Shown piece by piece: positions 1 through 6,433 of a stretch of DNA of 13,397 bases (within the stretch, counting starts at the first letter, position 1; the number at the start of each line of letters is the position of its first letter). This DNA comes from JANPEZ01 sp031423155. GTDB lineage: Bacteria > Actinomycetota > UBA4738 > HRBIN12. Location: positions 1-13,397 of the forward strand of contig JANPEZ010000094.1 of NCBI GenBank assembly GCA_031423155.1. Direction: 5' to 3'. Both the position numbers and the translations under genes were made by a program. Below the pieces are notes generated by a model that saw only the letters and a program-made list of their open reading frames with translations, did not search any database and was not told the DNA's origin.

Positions 1-2
1 TC

Positions 3-188
3 ATCCTCGACGAACTCGAGCACAGGATCCAGATGGCGGAGGATCGAGCCCGAACCGCGGAGGAGCAGGTTCGTCATCTGCTTGCCCCCGGCGACCCGCC
101 CCCGCCCACGCCGAGCGCGGATGCGGCCGACCTCCGACAACGTCTCGCCAAGACCGCCGCCAAGAAGAAGCTTCACGGCGGGGAGTAG
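3..188 (+). CDS. C-terminal fragment of a coiled-coil protein, function unknown
   Basis: The frame is open from the window edge to the TAG at 186-188, so only about 61 C-terminal residues are visible. The first half (ILDELEHRIQMAEDRAR and on) has alternating hydrophobic and charged residues typical of an alpha-helical coiled coil. A short proline-rich break (PGDPPPPTPS) follows, then a second charged helix ending in a lysine cluster (KTAAKKKLHGGE). I do not recognise a family. The reading is supported by regular heptad-like spacing and by the stop falling 17 nt before the stop of the convergent gene at 206. The N-terminus and any catalytic domain lie outside the window. Confidence 0.6.
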   Translation: MLDELEHRIQMAEDRARTAEEQVRHLLAPGDPPPPTPSADAADLRQRLAKTAAKKKLHGGE

Positions 189-205
189 ACGTTTCGCCGG
201 TCGAG

Positions 206-775
206 TTACAGGGCCATCGCATCGACAGCGTACGTCGATCGAAGCGCCTGCTCGACCTGCATCGCCGGCAAGGTCTCCTTGGGCGGCATCCCGTATCGGG
301 TGGACAGTTCCACGTGGGGATGGCAAAGCGGCAGGAGGTAGCTGCGGCCCATCCACGCGACGACATCCGGACGCGAGCGAGCAACGGATCGCTGCCAGAA
401 ACATAGGTAGCAGGCGAGCCGGAGCCGCTGGGGGTACCCGAACTGCGCTCGGTAGCCGAGTTCGTGTTCCACGACGCGCCCCCAGAGCGAGACGCGACCT
501 AGCACGCCGGGGGTTTTGGTTTTCCGCAGGATGTCGGGCTCGTGGGTTCCGTAGAGACCGCACGTGCAATCCACGTTGGGTGCCACATGCATCCTGACCA
601 ACTTGCACGTCGCTTCGGCCGGCTGCATGGGCAGCCAAGGCCTGGATCGTCCGGCTACGGGGCGGAGCAGCAACTCCGAACCGTCCCTGCGGCCGGACAG
701 CGACCACACCCGCCACGCCGTGATCGCCTCGACGCCGACCGCAACTTCCAGGTCGGCGGCGAGTGAGACGTTCAT
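206..775 (-). CDS. Conserved hypothetical protein with CxCG motif (actinobacterial type)
   Basis: A 189-residue soluble protein with no signal peptide or membrane helix. It opens with a region built around EAITAWRVW (16-24). A cysteine at 57, a histidine at 63 and a C70-T-C72-G motif (HVAPNVDCTCGLYG) follow, then a second conserved-looking block VSLWGRVVEHELGYRAQFGYP (95-115, given here as its key residues W98, G99, Y108, Y114). The spacing C57, H63, C70, C72 suggests a metal site, which is inference. I recall similar proteins in actinobacteria but no assigned function. The start is fixed by an ATGA overlap: ATG at 775-773 shares bases with the stop (774-772) of the small gene upstream, so the pair is translationally coupled and lacks its own ribosome binding site. 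Confidence 0.75.
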   Translation of the reverse strand: MNVSLAADLEVAVGVEAITAWRVWSLSGRRDGSELLLRPVAGRSRPWLPMQPAEATCKLVRMHVAPNVDCTCGLYGTHEPDILRKTKTPGVLGRVSLWGRVVEHELGYRAQFGYPQRLRLACYLCFWQRSVARSRPDVVAWMGRSYLLPLCHPHVELSTRYGMPPKETLPAMQVEQALRSTYAVDAMAL

Positions 776-897
776 CTGCCCGCGGGTTGTGCGGGCGCCG
801 GTTGAGCGGGCGTCGGTTGAGGTTCGGGGAGCGCCTCGGGCAGTGGTGAGGTTGCCGGGTCCACTTCGATGACGCGCTTAGGACGGCCGATGTTCAT
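772..897 (-). CDS. Small proline-rich protein (41 aa)
   Basis: A short gene that is easily missed. It begins MNIGRPKRVIEVDP and ends in a Pro/Ala/Gln tail with the repeat-like segment PTPAQPAPAQPAG. Evidence that it is real: a textbook AGGAGGT (904-910) sits 6 nt before the ATG at 897-895, and its TGA stop overlaps the next ATG as ATGA. The N-terminal basic block followed by an acidic/proline tail resembles short actinobacterial proteins of unknown role that I have seen beside CxCG proteins; this is memory, not a search. It could be a partner, an adaptor or only a translational leader for the downstream gene. It has no cysteines, signal peptide or membrane helix. Confidence 0.7.
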   Translation of the reverse strand: MNIGRPKRVIEVDPATSPLPEALPEPQPTPAQPAPAQPAGR

Positions 898-903
898 CTC
901 GAC

Positions 904-921
904 ACCTCCTCGGCGAGGGTA
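904..921 (-). promoter_or_regulatory. Candidate -10 (TACCCT) and Shine-Dalgarno (AGGAGGT) of the small-protein operon
   Basis: On the minus strand TACCCT (921-916) is a TAnnnT hexamer, followed directly by AGGAGGT (910-904) and, 6 nt on, the ATG at 897. This would give a leader of only about 10-12 nt. No convincing -35 is visible. The 47 nt between the upstream dehydrogenase stop and this start is long enough for a separate promoter, but read-through cannot be excluded. Confidence 0.4.
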
Positions 922-945
922 CTCCCAACTCGACCGGCGCGCGAA

Positions 946-2055
946 CTAGGTGTAGACGAGCTTGTAGATGCCGGTCGGTCCGCTGAAGTAGACGCCCCCT
1001 CCGGGGCCGACCTCGGTCGAGAAGACCTGCGAGATCGAGAGCAGCAGGTCGGGCGCGCCGGCGATGTCGTCACGGCCGGCGTTCAGCGTCGCTCTGTAAA
1101 GGTGACCGGGACCGTCGGATCCCCCGTTCACATCTCCGAAGAAGAAGGCCCCCTCGCTGGCAGGATCCAGACCGCAGCCCGCGCAGAACGCGCCGGCCGT
1201 GATGCCGATGGTGTCGCGGTAGTAGTAGAGGGGGAACTGCCTGGCGGGTCCGTCGGCGTTCGTATCGTCCGGGCCCGGACCCGAGCAGTTCTCGCTCGGC
1301 CCCCAGGCGTAGTTCGCGCCGGGCAAGATCTTGTTGATCTCGTCGTTGCACTCGGGTCCGTTCTCCGTCTCCCAGAGATCTCCCGTCTCGGGATCGAACG
1401 CGAACCCGAACGAGTTGCGGTTCCCGTAGGAGTACACCCGGCTGCCGGGGATCGGGTTGTCTGATGGGATGCCGCCGTTGGCCGTCATCCGCAGAACCTT
1501 TCCGCGGTCGTCGGCCAGGTCCTGCGCGTTCGAAGGATCGTGTGCGTCCCCGACCATCGCGTAGAGCTTCCCGTCGGGACCGAAGAGGATCCTGCCGCCG
1601 TTGTGGTACGGGGCGCTACTGGCACGCGTTCCGAACAACAGGGTCAGGTTGCGTCCCCCGCTGGGCGTATCCGTGATCCGAAGGATCTGGTTCTTGGTGA
1701 CGCCCGCGATCCGCCGGGTCGCGTAGACGTAGACGAACGGCTTGGACGGGAACGCCGGATGCAGCGCGATGCCCAGCAAGCCTCGTTCGCCCGAACCCGA
1801 TACGTGCGAGACGGTGAAGAAGAGCTTGTCGGAGTCGGTCGCCGGATTGAACAGGTGAACCTCGCCCGTGAGCCGCTCCACGTAGAAGATGCGTCCACTC
1901 GGAGTGAAGGTGAAGGCCGCGGGTTGGTTAAGGCCGGAGGCGATCCTCCGGGCCCGGATGGTGGCCGCGTGGGCAGGCAGGGCCGACGACAATGCCATCG
2001 ATGTCGCGACCAGGACGACGGCCATCGTCCCTTTGAGCGAACGACCTGCGTACAT
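946..2055 (-). CDS. Secreted PQQ-dependent sugar dehydrogenase (GSDH/sorbosone dehydrogenase family)
   Basis: A 369-residue protein predicted to fold as a six-bladed beta-propeller that oxidises a sugar or polyol with pyrroloquinoline quinone. Residues 1-30 form a Sec-type signal peptide (basic start, hydrophobic core, ALPAHA before the likely cleavage). Family hallmarks are ERGLLGIALHP (90-100), YHNGGRILFGPDGKLY (150-165, with H151 in the place of the catalytic histidine), GNRNSFGFAFDPETG (211-225) and ENGPECNDEIN (231-241). Cysteines at 236, 257, 291 and 294 could form disulfides outside the cell. The ATG at 2055 was chosen over an upstream in-frame ATG (2154) because GGGAGAG (2067-2061) lies 5 nt before it and it places the signal peptide at the N-terminus. 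Substrate and true cofactor cannot be told from sequence. No PQQ synthesis gene is in the window. Confidence 0.88.
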   Translation of the reverse strand: MYAGRSLKGTMAVVLVATSMALSSALPAHAATIRARRIASGLNQPAAFTFTPSGRIFYVERLTGEVHLFNPATDSDKLFFTVSHVSGSGERGLLGIALHPAFPSKPFVYVYATRRIAGVTKNQILRITDTPSGGRNLTLLFGTRASSAPYHNGGRILFGPDGKLYAMVGDAHDPSNAQDLADDRGKVLRMTANGGIPSDNPIPGSRVYSYGNRNSFGFAFDPETGDLWETENGPECNDEINKILPGANYAWGPSENCSGPGPDDTNADGPARQFPLYYYRDTIGITAGAFCAGCGLDPASEGAFFFGDVNGGSDGPGHLYRATLNAGRDDIAGAPDLLLSISQVFSTEVGPGGGVYFSGPTGIYKLVYT

Positions 2056-2076
2056 CGGATCTCTCCCGTCTGCCGC

Positions 2077-2082
2077 TACCAT
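2077..2082 (+). promoter_or_regulatory. Candidate -10 box TACCAT of a leaderless transcript
   Basis: TACCAT ends 7 nt before the GTG at 2090, so a normal transcription start would fall on or beside the start codon. No Shine-Dalgarno precedes that GTG, which fits a leaderless mRNA. It lies in the 34-nt gap between two divergent starts (2055 minus and 2090 plus), so it could affect both genes. Confidence 0.45.
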
Positions 2083-2089
2083 CAGTTGC

Positions 2090-4372
2090 GTGAGCGTGCC
2101 TCCGTCCTTCTTCGGCATACCGCACCTTCGTACCGAAGATCCCCGATTCCTCAAGGGCGAGGGACGTTACCTAGAGAACATAGCGGTTGATGGGGCGGCC
2201 AGGGCCATGTTCGTTCGCTCCATCATGGCTCATGCGCGCATCGGCGCGGTCGATTCCGACCGGGCCCGTTCGATGCCGGGAGTGGTCGCGGTGTTCACGG
2301 CCGATGACCTGGATCTCGAGCCTCTGCCGCCGTCGGGGAACGTAGACCTGCCGATGTCCCGGCAGATCCTGGCTCGCGATGTGGTCAGGTTCGTCGGCGA
2401 GGCCGTCGCGGTCGTCGTCGCGGAGACTTCGGCGCAGGCTATCGACGCCGCCGAGGAGGTGTTCGTCGATTACGACCCCCTCGACGTGGTCATCGATGCC
2501 GAGTCTGCCGCGACCGACGGATCGCCTCTCCTCTTTCCCGACGCCGGGTCGAACGTGTGCAACAGGTTCGAGTATCAGTGGGACTCCGATCCTCTCGCTG
2601 GGGCCGATGTCGTCGTGTCCGCGAGATTCGTGAACCAGCGACTCGCGCCCGTCCCCATGGAGCCCAACGGCATCGCCGTGGCACCGGACGGTGACGGGTA
2701 CAGGGTCTGGGTCTCGACTCAAGTGCCGTTCGACATCCGCGGCGATCTGGCCGAAGCCCTCGGGACGGACAAGCAGGAGGTGCGCGTTATCGCCCCCGAC
2801 GTCGGGGGAGGTTTCGGCGCCAAACTCGAGATGTATCCGGAGTACCTGGTGGTGGCGAAGGCGGCACAGTTGCTGGGCCGGCCGGTTCGCTGGTTCGAGA
2901 CCCGCTCGGAGTCGATGCTGTCGATGACGCACGGCCGTGCGCAGGTTCATCGCGTTCAGATCGGGGCTCGCCGGGACGGGACGCTCGTAGGTCTGAAGGC
3001 CGAGATCCTCGCCGACATCGGCGCCTACCCTCGCGCAGCGTTCCTCCCTCCGGTCACCATGGAGATGCTGGCGGGTGTCTACGCCTTCCCGAAGATCGCG
3101 GCTCGGGGGATGACCGTCGTCACCAACACGACGCCGGTACACGCCTATCGCGGGGCGGGCAGACCCGAGGCCTCGGCCCTCGTCGAGCGCGCCATGGACA
3201 TGCTCGCCGCCGAGCTGCAGATGGATCCGGCCGAGATCCGGCGACGCAACTTCATCCCTTCGGACGCGTTCCCCTACATGAGCGCTGCGGGGACCGAGTA
3301 CGACACGGGCGACTACTCGCTAGCTCTCGAAACGGCCCTGGAGAAGGCGGGATACGCCGAACTGCGGGACGAGCAGCAGGCGCGCCGAGAGCGCGGTGAT
3401 CACATGGCGCTCGGCATCGGTATCGCCTCGTACGTGGAGATAACGGCGTTCGCCGAGAAGGAGTTCGGCTCGGTCGATGTCGGCCCCGACGGCGTGGTGA
3501 CGGTGATGACCGGGATATCTCCTCACGGGCAGGGGCACGAGACCTCCCTGGCGCAGATAGCGTCCGGCGTGCTGGGCGTGACTTTCGAGGACGTTCGCGT
3601 GATCCATTCGGACACCGGCGTCGTCCCTCGGGGTTCGGGGACCTACGGCTCCCGCTCGCTCCAACTCGGAGGGTCGGCCATCTTCGAGCAGAGCCACGTG
3701 GTCTTGGAGAAGGCCAGGAGGATCGCGGCTCACCTCCTGGAAGCAGATGTGGACGATATCGAAGCCGCCGCCGGCGGGTTCGCCGTGGCGGGCGCTCCCG
3801 ACCGGTCGGTGTCGTGGAGCCGGGTGGCCGCCGCCGCGGCCGACCCGAGTGCACTTCCCGATGGCCTCGAGCCGGGGCTTGCGGCGCAGGGGATGTTCCG
3901 GGAACTGGGATCGACCTTCCCGTTCGGAACCCATGTCGCCGTCGTCGAGGTGGATCTTCAGACCGGCGATGCCAGGCTGATCAGGCATATCGCGGTCGAT
4001 GACTGCGGAGTCGTGCTCAACCCGATGCTCGCCCAGGGACAGGTTCACGGCGGCCTTGGTCAGGGTATAGCCCAGGCTCTCTACGAACAGGTTCTCTACG
4101 ACGAGACGGGCAATCCGCTGACCGGCAACCTGACGACGTACCAGATGCCGAGCGCGGCCGAGCTGCCCTCCTTCGAGACGTTCCATACCCAGACGCCGAC
4201 GCCATTGAACCCCTTGGGAGCCAAGGGCATCGGCGAGGCCGCCACGATAGGTTCGACGCCGGCGGTTCAGAACGCCGTCGTGGACGCTCTCAGGCACCTT
4301 GGAGTAGGTCATATCGACATGCCGGCATCCCCCGAGCGGGTTCTTGAGGCGGTCCGAAGGTCTGAACGATAG
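2090..4372 (+). CDS. Molybdopterin-binding subunit of a xanthine dehydrogenase/CO dehydrogenase-family hydroxylase (form II CoxL-like)
   Basis: About 760 residues, a normal length for the large subunit of molybdenum hydroxylases, which insert oxygen from water into aldehydes, purines or other heterocycles. The N-terminal third is the a/b-hammerhead domain (from GRYLENIAVDG to VVAVFTADDL), followed by the molybdopterin-binding region with APDVGGGFGAK (235-245). The active-site loop reads AYRGAGR (352-358), the form II pattern, and not the AYRCSFR of true aerobic CO dehydrogenase. The catalytic glutamate is in GIGEA (E716). The GTG at 2090 is the likely start, because upstream in-frame sequence lies inside the divergent sugar dehydrogenase gene and TACCAT lies 7 nt before it. 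The FAD-binding and 2Fe-2S subunit genes that normally accompany this subunit are absent from both sides. Confidence 0.88.
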   Translation: MSVPPSFFGIPHLRTEDPRFLKGEGRYLENIAVDGAARAMFVRSIMAHARIGAVDSDRARSMPGVVAVFTADDLDLEPLPPSGNVDLPMSRQILARDVVRFVGEAVAVVVAETSAQAIDAAEEVFVDYDPLDVVIDAESAATDGSPLLFPDAGSNVCNRFEYQWDSDPLAGADVVVSARFVNQRLAPVPMEPNGIAVAPDGDGYRVWVSTQVPFDIRGDLAEALGTDKQEVRVIAPDVGGGFGAKLEMYPEYLVVAKAAQLLGRPVRWFETRSESMLSMTHGRAQVHRVQIGARRDGTLVGLKAEILADIGAYPRAAFLPPVTMEMLAGVYAFPKIAARGMTVVTNTTPVHAYRGAGRPEASALVERAMDMLAAELQMDPAEIRRRNFIPSDAFPYMSAAGTEYDTGDYSLALETALEKAGYAELRDEQQARRERGDHMALGIGIASYVEITAFAEKEFGSVDVGPDGVVTVMTGISPHGQGHETSLAQIASGVLGVTFEDVRVIHSDTGVVPRGSGTYGSRSLQLGGSAIFEQSHVVLEKARRIAAHLLEADVDDIEAAAGGFAVAGAPDRSVSWSRVAAAAADPSALPDGLEPGLAAQGMFRELGSTFPFGTHVAVVEVDLQTGDARLIRHIAVDDCGVVLNPMLAQGQVHGGLGQGIAQALYEQVLYDETGNPLTGNLTTYQMPSAAELPSFETFHTQTPTPLNPLGAKGIGEAATIGSTPAVQNAVVDALRHLGVGHIDMPASPERVLEAVRRSER

Positions 4373-4409
4373 GGCCGCTTGGGGGATTGAGGCATCGTGA
4401 CTGCGGCCC
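4372..4409 (+). other. Imperfectly placed inverted repeat after the hydroxylase stop
   Basis: GGGCCGC (4372-4378) and GCGGCCC (4403-4409) are exact reverse complements separated by 24 nt. They lie in the 52-nt gap between the hydroxylase stop and the next start. The arms are short, the loop is long and no T-run follows, so a terminator role is weak. It may be chance or an operator-like site near the next gene's promoter. Confidence 0.2.
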
Positions 4410-4424
4410 GACACTGGTGACGTT

Positions 4425-5096
4425 GTGACTGAACGTATGGGTCGGGCACCCAAAGCTCCTAGTAAGCGGCGTCAGGCGGCCGAGAACAGCCGCCGCCGAT
4501 CGACGCTCGCCTCCAGCGTGCTCACCATCGCGATGATGATGGGCGCAGGGATGGCGGCAGCCAGCCAAAGCGGGGTCGCCGACATCGCCGATCACGCGAA
4601 GGATGCTGTGACGGGCTCGAACAGGGGGTCCGACTCCCAGGGCGTTACGGGCTCCACCACCTCCACCGATGGAGGAAGCGGAACCGGTTCTTCTTCAGGT
4701 CATTCCGACGGCACCGGTACCGGAGGCAATGTTCATACGGAGGAAGAGTGCTCGGCAGCGATCGCTTCGGTGAGCGCGAACATGCCGGCCTCGGGAGACG
4801 CTGCCGGTATCCAGAACGCCATCGATGTCGTCAACGCGAACTGCGAGAGGAACCCTCAGGCTCAAGGGCTTATCAACGCCCTCAACCGCCTGGCCGCCAA
4901 CTCCGCGCGATCCCACCCCGGAGGTGCCGGAGGCAACAGCAGCTCTCACGGCGGCGGTTCGGCGACGCACTCACACGGTGCAGGCACCGGAGGCAGTAGC
5001 AGCTCTCACGGCGGCGGTTCGGCGACGCACTCCCCGGACGGAGGCACAGGCGGCGCCAGCCCCCGCGGCGGCAGCACAGGTCACCCAGCGCGCTAG
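4425..5096 (+). CDS. Secreted or membrane-anchored Gly/Ser/His-rich repeat protein, unknown function
   Basis: A 223-residue protein with a basic N-terminus (KAPSKRRQ, RRR), one hydrophobic segment (about 28-47, ASSVLTIAMMMGAGMAAAS) that is a signal peptide or anchor, a Ser/Gly/Thr linker (60-103), a small helical domain with two cysteines (C109 in EEECS, C140 in NCERNP) that may pair, and a flexible tail made of 20-residue repeats containing SSSHGGGSATHS twice. The histidines in the tail could bind metal, but this is only inference. The GTG at 4425 is preferred: an in-frame TGA lies at 4398-4400, there is no Shine-Dalgarno, and a GACACT hexamer (4410-4415) ends 9 nt upstream, weakly compatible with a leaderless start. 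ATG 4437 is the alternative. Its TAG stop overlaps the stop of the convergent glycosyltransferase. Confidence 0.65.
   Translation: MTERMGRAPKAPSKRRQAAENSRRRSTLASSVLTIAMMMGAGMAAASQSGVADIADHAKDAVTGSNRGSDSQGVTGSTTSTDGGSGTGSSSGHSDGTGTGGNVHTEEECSAAIASVSANMPASGDAAGIQNAIDVVNANCERNPQAQGLINALNRLAANSARSHPGGAGGNSSSHGGGSATHSHGAGTGGSSSSHGGGSATHSPDGGTGGASPRGGSTGHPAR
4921..5040 (+). repeat. Two tandem 60-bp coding repeats
   Basis: Units 4921-4980 and 4981-5040 share an uninterrupted 35-nt identical core (4938-4972 and 4998-5032) and encode the Ser/His/Gly tail repeats of the secreted protein. A third, diverged partial unit follows from 5041. The identity at silent positions suggests recent duplication or slippage. 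Confidence 0.85.
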
Positions 5097-6379
5097 GTAA
5101 CGGGCCCGGACTTCTCGGTAAGTCTCTCGATCAGGTCGGCTGCCCGCGATGTCCCCGGAGAGGACCGCAAGGTCGCGGAGACATTCGCGAGTCGCTGCCG
5201 CATCACCTGATCGCCCAACAACCGGTCCACGGCTCCCGTGAGTTCCGCATCCTCGAAACCGTAGGTCGACACGCGTTTTCCGAAGCCCAGTTCGTGGACC
5301 CTCTGCGCGTTGTCGTACTGATCCCAGAAGACAGGCAGCACGATCATCGGTTTGCCGAAGTGGAAGCACTCGGTGACCGTGTTGTTGCCGCCGTGGGTGA
5401 TGACGAGATCCACCTGCGGGAGGATCGAGGGCTGAGGCAGGAAGTCCTCGCCGTACATGTTGTCGGCCAGCTCGAGCAGTTCATGCTGAGGGCCCATAGA
5501 GACGATCACGCGGTGGTCCGTACGTCCCAGCACGTCGATCAGCCGTTGCATCAGCTCGACGTCGGCGGAGGCAAGCGAGCCGAGTGACAGGTAGATGAGT
5601 CTTCCCTCGCCCGGCAACGCTGCCTCGACATCGAACGGCGCCTCCGAGCGAACGCTCGAGTCGAGCCTGTGCCAGGTCGGCCCGAGCTCGTTCTTCCGTC
5701 GGTAGTCGGTTGCCTCAGGGAACAGGTACATGTTGAGGAAGGGCGATTCCCACATGTAGTCGCGCGTGGTCGGCAGTAGCGGTGCCCCATGGGCCTGCAG
5801 CCACTCGTCGAATCCGGCGATCTGCGGGCCCAGCACCCGGTCGTACTCGGACCAGAACTCACGCCAGCCCTCGTCATCGTCCGTCGGCAGGCCTGCGAAT
5901 ACCGGCGGGATCAACTCGTCCTTGAGTTCTGCGGGGTTGCAGCTGACGATCCGTGCCCACGGGCGACCGCTGGCAGGGATGGCCGCGAACGCGACGACGT
6001 TGTCCTCGATTATGGCATCGGGCTGCAGCTCTTCGAAGATCTCTGCCAGACGGTCGTTCACGTACATCGAGCCGTCGATCAGCGCTTGCCAAGTGGGCTC
6101 GAGGAAGGTCTCGAGTTGGACGATCGTAGGTTTGCGGAACTCCGGAGCGGTCTCTCGTATGAAGTCCTTCCAGAACTGTCCGGGAACCTCGGGTTCGGCC
6201 GGAGGCGGAGCCAGGCGGATGTGGGCCTCTTCGAATCCCTTGGCCTCCAGCGTTCCGGCGAAGGACTCCTCGACGATGAAGACGATGCGATGGCCGCGCT
6301 CTTGCAGGACGTTGCCGATGCCGACGCAGTTGTTCGTCGGCCCGAAGGCCCCCTCGGGGAAGAACACGATCGTCGCCAA
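5093..6379 (-). CDS. Family 1 (GT-B, UDP-glycosyltransferase/MGT-like) glycosyltransferase
   Basis: A 428-residue cytoplasmic enzyme likely to transfer a sugar from a nucleotide-sugar donor to a small hydrophobic acceptor. The C-terminal donor-binding domain is clear: PQPSILPQVDLVITHGG (316-332), then ECFHFGKPMIVLPVFWDQ (337-354) and the usual downstream NAQRV. The N-terminal Rossmann-like half has EGAFGPTNNCVGIGNVL (9-25). Here the loop that normally carries the GHVNP catalytic histidine reads GPTNN, with proline at the histidine position. The start is a TTG at 6379-6377, supported by AAGGAGGG (6393-6386) 6 nt upstream; no ATG is needed. A TAGACT hexamer lies further up (6410-6405, minus). 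The gene follows the sigma/membrane pair by 54 nt in the same direction but seems to have its own promoter. The acceptor is unknown. Confidence 0.85.
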   Translation of the reverse strand: MATIVFFPEGAFGPTNNCVGIGNVLQERGHRIVFIVEESFAGTLEAKGFEEAHIRLAPPPAEPEVPGQFWKDFIRETAPEFRKPTIVQLETFLEPTWQALIDGSMYVNDRLAEIFEELQPDAIIEDNVVAFAAIPASGRPWARIVSCNPAELKDELIPPVFAGLPTDDDEGWREFWSEYDRVLGPQIAGFDEWLQAHGAPLLPTTRDYMWESPFLNMYLFPEATDYRRKNELGPTWHRLDSSVRSEAPFDVEAALPGEGRLIYLSLGSLASADVELMQRLIDVLGRTDHRVIVSMGPQHELLELADNMYGEDFLPQPSILPQVDLVITHGGNNTVTECFHFGKPMIVLPVFWDQYDNAQRVHELGFGKRVSTYGFEDAELTGAVDRLLGDQVMRQRLANVSATLRSSPGTSRAADLIERLTEKSGPVT

Positions 6380-6385
6380 CTCCGG

Positions 6386-6410
6386 CCCTCCTTTGAGTGG
6401 CTGGAGTCTA
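6386..6410 (-). promoter_or_regulatory. TAGACT -10 and AAGGAGGG ribosome binding site for a TTG start
   Basis: On the minus strand TAGACT (6410-6405) is followed by AAGGAGGG (6393-6386), then 6 nt and TTG at 6379. The strong ribosome site decides the unusual TTG start. The -10 matches the hexamer used before the S9 peptidase. No clear -35 is seen. Confidence 0.5.
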
Positions 6411-6433
6411 TTGGAGCCGGGCGATCTGCGTCC

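Noticed and set aside
82..597. 171-codon plus-strand frame over 82-597
   Set aside because: Overlaps the coiled-coil fragment in another frame and the CxCG gene on the other strand; arginine/proline-rich shadow.
1889..2089. Upstream extension of the molybdenum hydroxylase frame
   Set aside because: Lies inside the signal peptide and N-terminus of the divergent dehydrogenase and adds nothing typical of the family.
2171..3142. Open frame on the minus strand inside the molybdenum hydroxylase gene
   Set aside because: Arginine/histidine-rich shadow without recognisable domains; the plus strand encodes clear molybdopterin motifs.
3320..4453. 377-codon minus-strand frame over the hydroxylase 3' half
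   Set aside because: Same reason: low-complexity shadow in GC-rich coding DNA.
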